A stretch of DNA of 64,000 nucleotides from Phymorhynchus buccinoides (GCA_017654935.2 CM065699.1:42972874-43036873); one strand, 5' to 3'; positions 26,601 through 37,696 are shown, numbered from the stretch's first letter. The notes: generated from the letters alone by a model not told the origin. Numbers and translations are program-made.

Positions 26601-27013
26601 CTACGATTCGCGTCTTACGACGATTAATCTTGGATAAAAGATAATGGAAGAAGAAAAACAAAAACGATGAAGGATGGACATACAACCATATGATATAAAT
26701 GACAAAAATAGAGGCAGAAAATGGGAGTAAAAGTGTAAAGAACAAAAAACACGAAGTTGAACAAAAACAAAAAACAACAAAACAGGCAACGGATTTCGAT
26801 TACTACAATATTTTCATTCATCCAAAACCTACCTTTTGTTTACAGGCACATCGCCCTTCATTTGCCTTGGAAAAAGTCTTTTAAAGACGAAAAAATTGTA
26901 GTTTTTTTTATTCGCTTGTTTTCCATCTTCACTGTTTGTGTGATGTGTAGCGTTTGTGATGTTTGTTTTTATAGTTCAGTTTTAGTACACCAATTACAAT
27001 AACAACGAAAACC

Positions 27014-27172
27014 ACCGACTTCCTTCTTCTTCTTCTTCTCTTCTTCTTAGTCTTCTTCTTCTACTAATACTACTACTACGAACTATACTACTACTAATTA
27101 ATTTACTACTGCTACTGCTACTACTCACTACTACTATACTACTACTACTACTACTACTACTACTACCAAAGA
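27014..27172. repeat. (TTC)n and (TAC)n trinucleotide arrays
   Basis: Imperfect (CTT)n (27020-27060) passes into (CTA)n/(TAC)n (27060-27170). Non-coding. Confidence 0.85.
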
Positions 27173-27344
27173 CTGTATAAGTGAAGACAAAAGCATCAGG
27201 TCTCTTTTCCCTATATTGAGTAGTTAGTACAGAAAAACACTGGTTATGTAGACCTTTAACACGTGACACATTTACACGTTCGATAGGCATGTTGGGAATT
27301 CCTCCGTTCAAATTCCACCAGTTGAGTTTTTGGATAGCCGCCGC

Positions 27345-27610
27345 TGTGATGGTGTATAACTCCCACTAACGAATAAACTCGATCAGCCCGAAAAAACAAA
27401 AGAGTTTTTAGTCCTTCGGTCAATAGGACAGTATTGGGGGACCATAGGTAAATACAAAGCATGGTGGGAACAATACTGGCTGCACTGCCGGAGCAGTGCA
27501 ACACCAGTAAAAGTTCCCGAGTTTTAAATTCAAATATTAGACATGTGTAGCGGTAAAACCACGCCGAAAAACCTAATCGGGCTATGGTACTGCCACAATA
27601 GTGCTGAGTC
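27345..27610 (+). repeat. Dispersed repeat pair, copy A (partner at 36.3 kb)
   Basis: Collinear with 36265-36515: shared TGGTGGGAACAATACTGG, a GCAGT(A/G)C(A/G)AACACCAGTAAA-like piece, TGTAGCGGT and AACCTNATCGGGCTATGG. Both copies lie on the plus strand. The partner ends in a short (AAG)n, as retroposons do. No coding capacity seen. Confidence 0.6.
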
Positions 27611-28049
27611 ACTCCTTATCAGCCGGTTTCGCTGTAAACATCTTAAGGTCCAGTAGTCCATTCTTTACCCTTTAGAATTCTTTGCTACTACTACTTACGA
27701 GTCCAGGCTTATACACTGTTCTGATGTTCTAGTACTACAAAATCAGTAGCCGGTTTTGCATTGTTTATTTAATGGTAATTTGTTGTGGACATTTTCTAGC
27801 ACGTTGCTGTTTTGGATTTATATGGTAACCGTAAGTTTGTTGCAATGTTGGAGTACATACCAATGATGAAAGCATGTGGTGGCAAATGACTATAAAATAT
27901 AAAACGTAGTATAGCCACATAATAATCTGAAACTTTATACCCCAGATTAAGAAAACCACCCGAGAAAGAAACGGACGCTTATGAAACAGACCAAAAAACA
28001 GATATGATCATGGGATACAAACGGTTCTTCGAATTAAAAAAGCATACTT
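27611..28049. other. Intergenic DNA
   Basis: No gene or repeat family recognised. Confidence 0.4.
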
Positions 28050-28345
28050 CTGCATTTCACACACACACACACCACACAACACAACACACACACACCCACA
28101 ACACCACAACACACCACCACCACACACACACACTCGCGCCACCGGCACACTAACATTACAACACACACACCAAAACACCACACACACACCAGCACTACAC
28201 AACGCACAGACACACCAACACTACACACACACACACACACAACAGTACACTCGCACACGACACTCACACGCACACGCCCACACACACCACACACCACACA
28301 CGCGCAATCACACACCGCCAACACGCCCCAACCACACACGAGCAC
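28050..28345. repeat. CA-rich simple-sequence block
   Basis: Broken (CA)n/(CCA)n of about 300 bp, followed by C-rich DNA and a GCGCGCTGCTGCGCGGCGC patch near 28430. Confidence 0.8.
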
Positions 28346-28711
28346 CACAAAAAACAAACCCCCCCATCACCCGCCCCCCCACCCCAACCCCCGAAAAAAA
28401 CCAACCAACACACAAACAGCACACACAGCGCGCGCTGCTGCGCGGCGCACGGGGGCGCAACGTAAAATCACACGTAAACGATGTCAACTTATAAACTACA
28501 TTACAAGAAAACCAACCAAAAAAACCAATAACTACAAGGCACAGTCTATAGGCACACATGAGACCACAAAAATTACACACACGCTAACTCATTCTTTCAT
28601 GTTATATCTTTAATTTCAATGTCTCCCTTGGATATCAGACAAAAATGATCATTAATTAGGACAGATTTTTTGGCATTATTTCATGGATCATGTTGAACGC
28701 AAGGGTGGCCA

Positions 28712-28985
28712 ACATGTGGTGTGTGTGTGTGGACGTTGCTTTGGCGTGCGTGGCGGTTGCGCGTGTGTGTGCGTGTGTGTGTGTGTGTTGTGTGGCAGCG
28801 GGTTCGCGTAACAAGCATTCACACACAACAAACACCACACCACACACACACATACAAAACACACCACGCACATACACACAGCACGCCACAAACAGACCGA
28901 ACAGGACCAGACCACCACTCACACACACACCCACACCACCACACCACCACACAGACACGAGCACATACACACCAGAGACAAGCCA
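28712..28985. repeat. GT-rich block switching to CA-rich block
   Basis: GT-rich to about 28790, a ~30 bp G/C-containing break, then CA-rich to about 28980. The two halves are roughly complementary (GTTGTGTG ... CACACAAC), so the pair could fold as an imperfect hairpin or reflect a fold-back during sequencing. Confidence 0.7.
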
Positions 28986-29154
28986 CATGTAAAAAAACTA
29001 TTAATTGAACAAGACAGAGAGACTGGCAGACAGGCAGAAAAGAGAGGGACAGGCAGGCAGGGGGGACACGGGAAAGTTGCCCCAGTACACCAAGGTGCAC
29101 AAATACAGAACAAACATTTATTCCCCACTATCATGTAAGATGATATTAGTGGTT

Positions 29155-29430
29155 TTCAACACCCACACAGCACGCACGCATACCACACACACCCACACAC
29201 ACACACAACACACACACACAACACACAAACACACCAACACACACCCCCAAAACAGCACATTCAACACAAACAAACAGCACAACCTTGTACTTGGATGGAC
29301 GACTGAGAGAGAGAGAGGAGAGGAGAGAGAAGGAGTAGAGGGAAGAGAGAGAGAGTAGAGAGAGAGAACGGAGAGAAGAGAGAGAGTGAGAGAGAGGAGA
29401 GAGAGGGCGAAGAGAGAGTAGTGGCCCGCG
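29155..29430. repeat. CA-rich then GA-rich microsatellite
   Basis: Broken (CA)n at 29160-29275, 25 bp of unique sequence, then imperfect (GA)n to about 29425. Confidence 0.85.
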
Positions 29431-29714
29431 CGCGTGGTGCGGTGTATGAGTAGTGCTTTTCTTTCCTTTCGTTGTATGGTGTTTTATTGGCGGTATGGGC
29501 CTAATATGTTTGCATTTTGGGCACAAATCGTGATGCTTTCACGTTTGTGTTTAAATGTTGGTCTCTGTCCTTATTTCCAGTACCAACCTACAGGCGCATA
29601 CGCGTGGCTTTGTATGTTAGCTGGACATGCACGCAGTGTGAATACGGTGAGTTATGTCTATTTTTAATATGTGCATTAATATTAAGAGAGGGTAAGTGCG
29701 GAATTACGTTGCCA

Positions 29715-29852
29715 GGCCTTGTGTGTCTGTGCGCGCATGCGCGGTGTGTTTATCCCATGCTTGTGTGTGTGTGCGTGCGTGTCCGTGCGTGCGCGCGCAC
29801 GCGGTGTGTGTGCGTGTGTACGTGTAGTGTGCGCGCGCGCGTTCGTGTAGGC
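29715..29852. repeat. GC/GT alternating simple sequence
   Basis: GTGTGCGCGC-type alternation, a Z-DNA-prone composition. Non-coding. Confidence 0.75.
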
Positions 29853-30534
29853 ATATGCCATAGGTTGTCGCAATGATTGAACAAGAATGAAACGTGCTCG
29901 CGTGTTCATGTCTGATCGGTGCATGCGTTGTCTGTGTACAGTTTGTGTGCTACCAGGTGAATATAACTTGTTATAACTACCTGCAGCCGACCTATGCAAT
30001 TACGAGGTCTTTTTTCCAAAAATCCCCAAAAAAAAACAACCAAAACAACAAAAAAAAACACAAACATTTCAGTCTCGCTGTTTCGATTTCTGTTTTATTC
30101 TCCAAAACTGCATAACTGAAATACAAACGATTTGCGTACTGGTAAAAAACATAATCGATGGCATTGTTGGACGTTGTATGTCGATGCCCAAAGTCAAAAC
30201 TATATTGCTAATATTTCTTTTAGTTTTTTAATTTTTTAACTCTTTTTTTTTATCTCTCTAAAAATCACGAAGGTGGTACCGCTGGTTTGTATGGTCATGC
30301 TCAATTTTCATCACATAAATTCTGTGTCAACTTCTTTATTGATTACACTTGTTAATAGTACAAAGCTTTAATGCTAAGGAAAACCCGTTTCATGAAGTGA
30401 ATTTGAAGCGATTCTGTCAAGCGGTTCGCGTGAGAAAAGCATTAAAATCAGAAATAACAATCCAATGAAAATGGATGAACATTGTGGGTCAAAGACGCTA
30501 CCATCCGAACAATTCGTACAAAAAGTTCCAAACA

Positions 30535-31720
30535 AGCAATATGCCACCGGCTACTCTTTATGCATCATTACATGATGGTTGTACCAAAGTGTTCTTTCAG
30601 CGAAATGGAATTTTTGCCATGGAAACAAACTCGATAACATCGCACTGAAGGATGTCGAAGCAACTTCTAAGGCAAAGTCAAAAAAAACCATGGTTCTGAC
30701 GTTTCTCTTTCTGATTGGTGGGACCTGGAAAAACACGTCAATCAACATGGCGGTGTTCTACAAACAGGGCATCAGGGAATCCGTGTTCAAACCTGTGTCT
30801 CTTCGCTTGTCCTTCGCTGGACGAACTGTTTTACACATGTCACCTCAACTGCTTCTCCATGGTTGAACAAAGTGTGACTGCAGGTTATGTCAAAGGAAAG
30901 AATTGTCCGAAGCACGACTACCTGACGAAACAATCCAACTTCACAGTTATGGGTATTCGGTACGTATCTGCAGGATTCTCACTGCGTGAGGCCAGTGGTG
31001 GAGAGGTGCTATCAAGTGTCCTCAATCCACTTCAAATCTCAAACGATATGTACGACACCAGAACAATGGGCGTCTTATCATCATTGCCATAAATGGTGTC
31101 AAGTGATGGGTTCTGTTTTATTTGTGGAGCCGTTAGGTTGTATCGGCATTGGTGCGTGTGTACGATCCCGTGTCTGGAATCGTTTGAAGACTGGGGTTGC
31201 TGGGATCAAGGTTTACCGAAACATAATACAGCAGTTATAGACATCTTGGGGGGACTTCTTCTTGGTGTTTGGTGTCGGCAATGTCCGGTGTGTGCAAATA
31301 ACCCGTTTGGTGCGGTAAATACAACAAACAATACCACAGTGAAGCTTTCGTCAGATATGTGGACATGGCGGCAGCGCGCACATCCCCTCCATGTCCTCCT
31401 TGCGTCGAAAGTGGCACTCACTAAAACTGGGGCACACGTCCATCTTGTTTATTGGGTCTTGTGTTCCCTTTTGGTGTTAATCGGATCACGTGGTGTATCT
31501 TTTCAGAAAATGAATTGCCCGGGGTCGTCGAATCAGGAATTTCTTACTTTCACGACTTTGTGCTGAGCGAAATGCGTGTACTTTTAGTCAACTCACAGCT
31601 TCAAACATTTTGTGTATTACATTTATGGGATCTCGTTACAGAGAGACATGTCAAAACTTTATGTAGAGATATTCAGATAGAATAAGCAGAAGAAAAACAA
31701 GAGCGATATTATTAGAAAGA
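30535..31720 (+). repeat. Unclassified 1.2 kb dispersed repeat, copy B
   Basis: Partner of 14925-16110 in the same orientation, with the same order of shared blocks over the full length. This copy reads more cleanly and has open frames of up to 157 codons (31093-31566), but these are not conserved in copy A and no transposase or reverse-transcriptase motif was recognised. Terminal inverted repeats or target duplications were not found at the approximate ends. Confidence 0.6.
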
Positions 31721-31790
31721 TAACAATGTGGCGAACCAATTAATTAAGGAAAAGCCACGGACAATTGGGTACAAACATGGCTGTACCACA

Positions 31791-32055
31791 TTAAACCCTT
31801 TCACCGCGCCAATGGTGCGGAATGCTTGCCCACAATTGGGTTTAAAAACACCCATGGTCCACTAAAAAGCATCAAATCAGGGACCCTGTAATCCGAAGAC
31901 TATTTTCTTAAATTTTGGGGAGGTAGGAGAGATGCTAAGTGATGACATGTCACAAGAAGGAACTTCCCAATATTGCAGATTTTTTTTCCTCTACCCCAGT
32001 TAAGTTTAATGGTATATTTGGCTGAAAAATAGGCTGGCGCGGTTGAAAGGGTTAA
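31791..32055 (+). mobile_element. TTAA-flanked piggyBac-like MITE, copy 2
   Basis: TTAA (31791-31794), then ACCCTTTCACCGCGCCAATG; the right end GGCGCGGTTGAAAGGG is followed by TTAA (32052-32055). The interior AAAAAGCATCAAATCAGGG...AATATTGCAGA...AAGTTTAATGGTAT is shared with the 47.75 and 48.4 kb copies. No open frame. Confidence 0.85.
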
Positions 32056-33114
32056 TGTAAGCATTGCTTGCCAAAAAGCTGTTATATGGGCGATAAAAAC
32101 ATATGGGCCTTATTATTTCTGAGTGCCTTTCCACAGGTACGTTGTTACAGGTTGATGCAGGAAACGTAGTTATTCTGAGAGAAAATAGAATTATGCTGTA
32201 GCTGTGTCAGCTTAAATTCAATTAACAGAGTTTTAATAAAAACGATACGAGCTACAAAGTCCAATATCCACGACTGTTAAATAAAAAAACCAGCAGGGTT
32301 ATAGCACATTTAAATAAGGAACAATTGCATGTCAATAAGGAAGAGGTTGGAAGATATGTGAAACTGCTAGGGCTTAGACGGGATGTAAAAACAAAATGCA
32401 CATGAATTCTGGTTCAGCTTGCCTGCATGCGTGAGTCAACACGAAACCGCCGGCTCGATTCTGGATCAAAGATCGGGAGAGGGGGAAAAGCGTGAACCCG
32501 AGGAGGAGTCTCGCACGCCCAACAAACAGGCTGCACAGGAAGAGGCCACACGCGCCACACCAGAAATTACAATACCAGCAAAAGAACAAGACTATATTTT
32601 ATAATCAAGCAGACAGCCACACTTACCAATCAAATACAGATCAGCGTATTAACAAATTATTTATATATTAAGCATGGCATGCATTCAAAAAGGTTGTTCC
32701 AAGGAACTAAACTAAAAAGCCGTGGCAAAACTGAACTAAGTACCTAAAATGGAAAGTTGGGCATGCAGGAATACCACAAATTGAACGATAGATAAGACGA
32801 CGAAAAGGGCAGGCGAAGAAGAGTATGGGCCAACAAAAACAAAACCAGCGCACACGAGACGTCGAAAGAAGGGAAGACAGAAAGCAAGCCTGAAACAGAC
32901 AGGCGAAAACGGCAGAGGGTCGGCCCCCAGACGTCCTACAGGAACGGTCGAAGGCCTGGCCCCAAACCCCACAGAACAGCCCACGGATCGGGCCTTAAAA
33001 CATACGGGGACCAGACGGAAGGGCGGGGGCGGGGCCTCTCACAGCCGGGAAAAAACGGAGAGAAGAAACGATGGTTGACGGGGCGGTCAACCAGGCTGAA
33101 GCAAAGGTCAGAGT
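32056..33114. other. Intergenic DNA, GC-rich near the gap
   Basis: No gene recognised. 32780-33114 becomes GC-rich and ends with a GGGCGGGGGCGGGGCC GC-box-like run (about 33024-33040), close to the assembly gap. This could be a CpG-rich promoter or a GC-rich repeat. Confidence 0.35.
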
Positions 33115-33614
33115 NNNNNNNNNNNNNNNNNNNNNNNNNNNNNNNNNNNNNNNNNNNNNNNNNNNNNNNNNNNNNNNNNNNNNNNNNNNNNNNNNNNNNN
33201 NNNNNNNNNNNNNNNNNNNNNNNNNNNNNNNNNNNNNNNNNNNNNNNNNNNNNNNNNNNNNNNNNNNNNNNNNNNNNNNNNNNNNNNNNNNNNNNNNNNN
33301 NNNNNNNNNNNNNNNNNNNNNNNNNNNNNNNNNNNNNNNNNNNNNNNNNNNNNNNNNNNNNNNNNNNNNNNNNNNNNNNNNNNNNNNNNNNNNNNNNNNN
33401 NNNNNNNNNNNNNNNNNNNNNNNNNNNNNNNNNNNNNNNNNNNNNNNNNNNNNNNNNNNNNNNNNNNNNNNNNNNNNNNNNNNNNNNNNNNNNNNNNNNN
33501 NNNNNNNNNNNNNNNNNNNNNNNNNNNNNNNNNNNNNNNNNNNNNNNNNNNNNNNNNNNNNNNNNNNNNNNNNNNNNNNNNNNNNNNNNNNNNNNNNNNN
33601 NNNNNNNNNNNNNN
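33115..33614. other. Assembly gap, exactly 500 N
   Basis: 500 N, the same length as the second gap, so it is a fixed-size placeholder and the true size is unknown. The right edge is a tandem repeat, a likely cause of the break. Confidence 0.99.
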
Positions 33615-33720
33615 CATCACGTTGGGGCCCGATTAGCGGGACCTGGCTGTCTGGGTCATTCTCGCTTGGCGCGGCATCACGCTAGGGGCCGATTGGCGGA
33701 ACCTGGCTGGCTGGGCCAGG
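33615..33720 (+). repeat. ~60 bp GC-rich tandem repeat at gap edge
   Basis: Two units start CATCACG (33615 and 33675) and share GGGGCCCGATTAGCGGGACC / GGGGCCGATTGGCGGAACC and CTGGCTG. The array probably continues into the gap. Confidence 0.75.
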
Positions 33721-34276
33721 CTTTCTGTCCTCTTCTTCTACTGTCAATTTTTGTCTTCTCAGTAGTACCTCAGTGTGCATTTCAGCAGATTCCCCTAAAG
33801 TTACAGCGACAGAATAGTCAGAAGTGACTGTGGTTGCTCTACAGGAAAGAAGAAAGAAATGTAAAAATATCGTGAGTGCGGTGAATACGAGTATGTATTA
33901 ATTTGCTTTTATGAGCGTGTTTGTCTATTTTTGAATGTTTGTGAACCTTGTGTGTACCTATATGTATACTTTACTTTTGCGGTCATCGTGAATGTGTAAC
34001 TCGTTTATGTAAATTGAAAATTGATTTTTTTTTTAATGTAATCTGATTGTAAATTGTTATTTTATTATGTATATGTATTTTATTTATATTTAGTTTAATA
34101 TGTACATATTTCTTTGTGTGCGCATGTGTGTGTGTGTGTGTGTAAGAATGTGAAGGATAGTGTGGAGGTATGTAAGCGGTTGTTTTTAATATGAATAATT
34201 TTAGGGCAATTGTAAAAGCGCTTAGAGCTTAAAGGTGAAGCGCTATATAAATTTTCTTAAATAATAATAAAAACAA
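33721..34276 (+). mobile_element. Probable LINE 3' untranslated tail
   Basis: The end of this stretch (34203-34276) reads GCAATTGTAAAAGCGCTTAG, then GAAGCGCTATATAAATTTT, then (AAT)n. The same 3' signature (GCGC pair, TATAAAT, then AAT repeats) closes the LINE fragments at 41.4 and 54.8 kb. A short (GT)n lies at 34125-34143. No reverse-transcriptase coding was seen, so this is likely a 5'-truncated copy; its left limit is a guess. Confidence 0.5.
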
Positions 34277-34309
34277 TAAAATAAAACTCGTCCAGCACCA
34301 TGGACAAGT

Positions 34310-35033
34310 TACCGTATTCTACGGACTCTAAGGCGACACTTTTGTTCCTAGACTGAGACCCCTGCGGCCTTATAATGTGACTACTATCACAGTGGTCGCC
34401 GCTTTATAAAACCGCGGTTAATAGAGCCAGCCGCTTATTAAAGCCGATTTCTTACGGTCCGGATTTTTCACTATATGTTATGTATTTAAAAAAAGCCGCT
34501 TAATAAAACCACCCCGCCGCTTATTATTAAAGCCACTTTTCTCAGAGAAATCACATAGTTTGTGACTAAAACTCACACGATTTTGTTCTTTTTTCCTTTC
34601 TTTTATTCTTTTTTTGGCGTGAAAATATGTCACTTGTGTCACTCAAGACATATTTATGTGCACGCTCACGTGTATCACGAAGTAACTGAGTTTAGAAAAG
34701 AATGTCAGTCAATAAAAACCAAAACAAAAGTTCAACATCGTTTAAGAGGCCTTGTGAAGTTGTGTTTAGATTCAAGCAAGTGTAAATGACGAAAGAAAGT
34801 GTGAAAGTGTGACTGACGTAAACAAAAGAGAAGCAACAAAAAAAAATGTTCGAAAATGACGTAATCCTGGACCGCCGGTTATTAAATCCGCCGCTTATTA
34901 AAGCCATTTTTCGTCGGTCCCAAAATGGCTTTATAAAGCGGCGACCACTGTAATAGTAAGAAACTATAATAACAAAAATCTGAATTTTGTGTAAAATTTT
35001 AGTGATGCACCTTATAATAATAAGAATATGGTA
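34310..35033 (-). mobile_element. Split copy of the 'GGACTATAAGGCGCACC' element (copy 1)
   Basis: Halves at 34310-34389 and 34951-35033 match in order the reverse complement of the intact copy at 37471-37632. The left half shares CGGACT, AAGGCGA, the AGACTGAGACCCCTGCG region and CCTTATAAT. The right half shares AATAGTAAGAAA, ACAAAAATCTGAA and the closing AATATGGTA. A 561 bp CAGTGGT element sits exactly between the halves. Confidence 0.8.
34390..34950. mobile_element. pogo/Tigger-like MITE with CAGTGGTCGCC ends
   Basis: Terminal inverted repeats begin CAGTGGTCGCCGCTTTATAA at both ends (34390 and, inverted, 34950). The right flank is TA; the left flank is CA, perhaps a mutated TA. CAGT... ends with TA target sites fit pogo/Tigger elements. 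CCGCTTATTAAAGCC words recur just inside both ends, as subterminal repeats. The interior has no transposase. It interrupts an older element. Confidence 0.75.
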
Positions 35034-35469
35034 CTACAACAAGTTCTTAGCAAAGCCATGTAAAAATACTGTCAGTGAGTGCTTCTGGCCGCCTCACAGG
35101 AAAGCATGCTACTGGCTTATATTACTGGCAATGTCCACATTTGTTGCACCTTCAGAGGCTAAATATGGATATTGCCAGTAAAGGATATTGCCATGTTACT
35201 TCCCTTTGTCAAATAGAAGGCAACATCTATTTTTCGCCACATGCGGGTGAGAAAGAGAGCTCAAAGAGAGAGTGAGTTTGGTGTTGCTAAGAAACTGCCT
35301 TCAAACGAAACGCCACCTGGTGTCAAGGGCTAAGGACCACGACTCCGCCTAAGCAGCTTATTCTGCATCAAAGAACAAAAAGAAGAAAGAGAAGAAGAGA
35401 AGAGGGCTAAGGGAGAAACACTAAACCGAGAGAAACTAGCCGTATCACACAGTTCATAGGGGTCTTTAA

Positions 35470-35914
35470 CCTTTACCGGACTTCTGGGGTCGCCCACGAC
35501 CCCTTGACACACAAAACATGTTATATCTCTAAAACTATTTAAGCAATCTTCATGAAATTTCATGACTTTGTCAAAAACGTAAATGGCTTTAAGTGTGTTA
35601 AATTTTATTAATGTGTATAAAATATAAATGACGTAATATGACGCGTAATTTTGATATACCTGTCCGGATGACGGGGGTCTCCCACGACCCCTACTTTAAA
35701 GAGCACTGCAGTGCATTGAGTAGGGGTCGTGGGAGACCCCCGCCATCCGGACAGGGATAAACACATGGTGCCTCTTTGACAAGTAGGGGTCGTGGGAGAC
35801 CCCCGCCATCCGAACAGGGATAAACACCTCGGAATTTGCTCTTTGCTGAGTAAGGGGGTCGTGGAAGACCCCCGCCATCGTGTCCGTGTAGTCAAAAGCA
35901 TGATCCGGTAAAGG
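35470..35914. mobile_element. TTAA-flanked MITE built from hairpin units
   Basis: Perfect 11 bp inverted ends CCTTTACCGGA/TCCGGTAAAGG; flanks are TTAA (35466-35469) and TTAG (35915-35918). The right half holds three direct units at about 35723, 35785 and 35851, each AGTA(A)GGGG(T)CGTGG.AGACC followed by CCCGCCATC and a CGGACAGGGATAAACAC-like tail. An inverted unit lies at 35661-35696. Units 35661-35696 and 35723-35760 pair over about 36 bp with one mismatch. A related word, GGGGTCGCCCACGACCCC, sits next to the left terminus. Minus-strand open frames encode repeats of GWRGSPTTP and are probably not proteins. Confidence 0.8.
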
Positions 35915-35938
35915 TTAGCAGTTTAGGTCCTTGTGAAT

Positions 35939-36102
35939 TACCATATTATTTCTGACTATAAGGCGCACCCCCCAAATTTTACGCAGAATTCAGATTCTGT
36001 TATATTTTCTTACTGTATTGTCAGTCACATTATGAGGCGCAGGGGTCTTGAGTCTGGGGGGAAAATGTATCGCTTTACACTTATAGTCTGCAAAATATGG
36101 TA
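35939..36102 (+). mobile_element. 'GGACTATAAGGCGCACC' element, copy 2
   Basis: A 164 bp element with inverted ends: TACCATATT..TTCTGACTATAAGG at left and the reverse complement of TATAGTCTGCAAAATATGGTA at right. The interior has AAGGCGCACCCCCCAAATTTTA and, inverted, GAGGCGCAGGGGTCTTGAGTC. Non-autonomous DNA element; I could not assign its superfamily. Confidence 0.8.
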
Positions 36103-36264
36103 GCTCTTTGGTCAACAACAACCCAGGAGATCAACAGTTGGCTAGGCTTATGGTTCTCTTTTATCCATCCCCTCTTCTGTCACACTATTTCTTCTCAGGC
36201 CTTGAGCCTTTCTTCCAGCAAAAGTGGTATAGAACCTTCCCGGTTCCGTGGCAAAATAATCAAA

Positions 36265-36515
36265 GCGTTGATTGTGGCCACGCATGGCTAAGAAGAGAGA
36301 GAAAATGGAGTTTTACGTCCTCTTGGTCTGAATCAGACACATATGGGACATTTGTAAATACAAATATGGTGGGAACAATACTGGAGGCAATGCCCGGAGG
36401 CAGTACGAAACCAGTAAAGTCCCAATTTTTTTTATTAATACAGATAGCTGTAGCGGTGACCACGCCTCGGTTAAACCTCATCGGCTATGGCACCGCCACA
36501 AGTGTGTGTAACATG
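36265..36515 (+). repeat. Dispersed repeat pair, copy B (partner at 27.4 kb)
   Basis: Matches 27345-27610 (see there). Ends CATGGCTAAGAAGAAGAAGA, a short (AAG)n tail that hints at retroposition. Not coding. Confidence 0.6.
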
Positions 36516-37110
36516 GCTAAGAAGAAGAAGAACAGGCCTTTATAGGTGCTTTGAGGGTTGTTTAGCACCAAATTAAAGCTCACCATTATATAAGACCTTT
36601 AATTTCATTTCATCAAGAGGTCCTTTTACAGTGTGAAAGCTACTGTTAAGTCCTGTTGTATTCAAACAAGCGCGAAATCGCAATAGTTTGTGGCACGCGG
36701 TCTATTTTTACCACTCCAATCATGAGTCACCTCCCCTGGCTTTTCAATAATTTTAATCTGTAAACCAGAATGTTATCTCTGCACCATATCGTAACTTTTT
36801 ATATCTTTTGGAAAACATTTAAAACTATGTATCCTACTTATGCTCATCGAAAGAAGCACTGCATACTCGTCGTGTCTGTTGTAGTGTCTGTATTACGTAT
36901 GTTTATTATTTTGTACGCTTTTAAAATACATCATTTTAAAGAGCGGCCTCAATTTGAAGTGTAGCCTCGATTTGAAGTGCGACAATTTTGTCAAAATGTG
37001 CGACAATTTTCGACCGACCGACCGACCAACAAAGTGAGTTATAGGTTTGTGGCTTGAGCCACAAACAAAAAAAGATGATAAAGAAACTGAAAACGTCCAT
37101 AAAAACATTT

Positions 37111-37188
37111 CTGACAAATTATGAAAATGCGAGGCCCAGCAGTGTTTGCAAAGTTGCTGACCCCATGGACTGGAGTAGACGATGCAAG
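37111..37188 (+). CDS. Weak candidate exon
   Basis: An ATG at about 37103 or 37109 opens MKMRGPAVFAKLLTPWTGVD..DASR and runs to a GTGAGT donor-like site near 37194. The codons are ordinary and the protein is not recognised. Its end phase (0) would match the candidate exon at 37381. Offered only as a lead; it may be chance. Confidence 0.15.
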
Positions 37189-37380
37189 CCGTGTGAGTCT
37201 TTCCTTGCACCAACACACCGATTCTTCCTTGCTAAATGTCGGCTTCAGTTCAAGACTCGCTTCTATTGTTCACGCCAAATCGAACTGAACACCTAGTCCT
37301 TCGGATGGGGACTTGAAGCAAGTCTGAACCATGTGTTTTACACAAGTTAAGTTACTAAGCGTGTGTGTGTGTTTTTCCAG

Positions 37381-37426
37381 GTTGATGTTCAAATTACGCC
37401 TGGCAGCCATGCATCAGAAGAAGCAA
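37381..37426 (+). CDS. Candidate 46 nt internal exon
   Basis: Bounded by a good acceptor (GTGTGTTTTTCCAG before 37381) and a donor (CAA/GTAAGC after 37426). In frame 0 it reads VDVQITPGSHASEEA plus one base, a phase compatible with the terminal exon at 42586. In frame +1 it reads LMFKLRLAAMHQKKQ. Which frame is used, or whether it is an exon, cannot be decided from sequence alone. Confidence 0.25.
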
Positions 37427-37470
37427 GTAAGCAATACATTTTCATATTGCATTGTTTTCCGTTTGCATGT

Positions 37471-37632
37471 GCCGTATTTTTCGGACTATAGGACGCACCT
37501 TTGTATAAGGCGCACCCCCCAAATTTCAGATTTTGTTACTATGTTTTCTTACTATTTCATCAGTCATATTATAAGGCGCAGGGGTCTGAGTCTTGGAAAA
37601 AAGTATCGCCTTATAGTCCGAAAAATACAGGC
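37471..37632 (+). mobile_element. 'GGACTATAAGGCGCACC' element, copy 3 (best preserved)
   Basis: Inverted ends GCCGTATTTTTCGGACTATA at left and TATAGTCCGAAAAATACAGG at right, about 162 bp in all. The interior TTATAAGGCGCAGGGGTCTG is the inverse of the left AAGGCGCACCCCCC. This copy serves as reference for the two interrupted copies. Confidence 0.85.
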
Positions 37633-37696
37633 ATTTTCCTAAAATTAGGATTCAAAAAGCTGATCGAAAGAGTCTCCAGGATTGGTCATCTTGTTC

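Noticed and set aside
33071..33827. Frames crossing the N gap
   Set aside because: They are made of unknown residues; no real sequence supports them.
35608..35901. Minus-strand protein with GWRGSPTTP repeats
   Set aside because: Encoded by hairpin units inside a MITE; no start context, no conservation expected.
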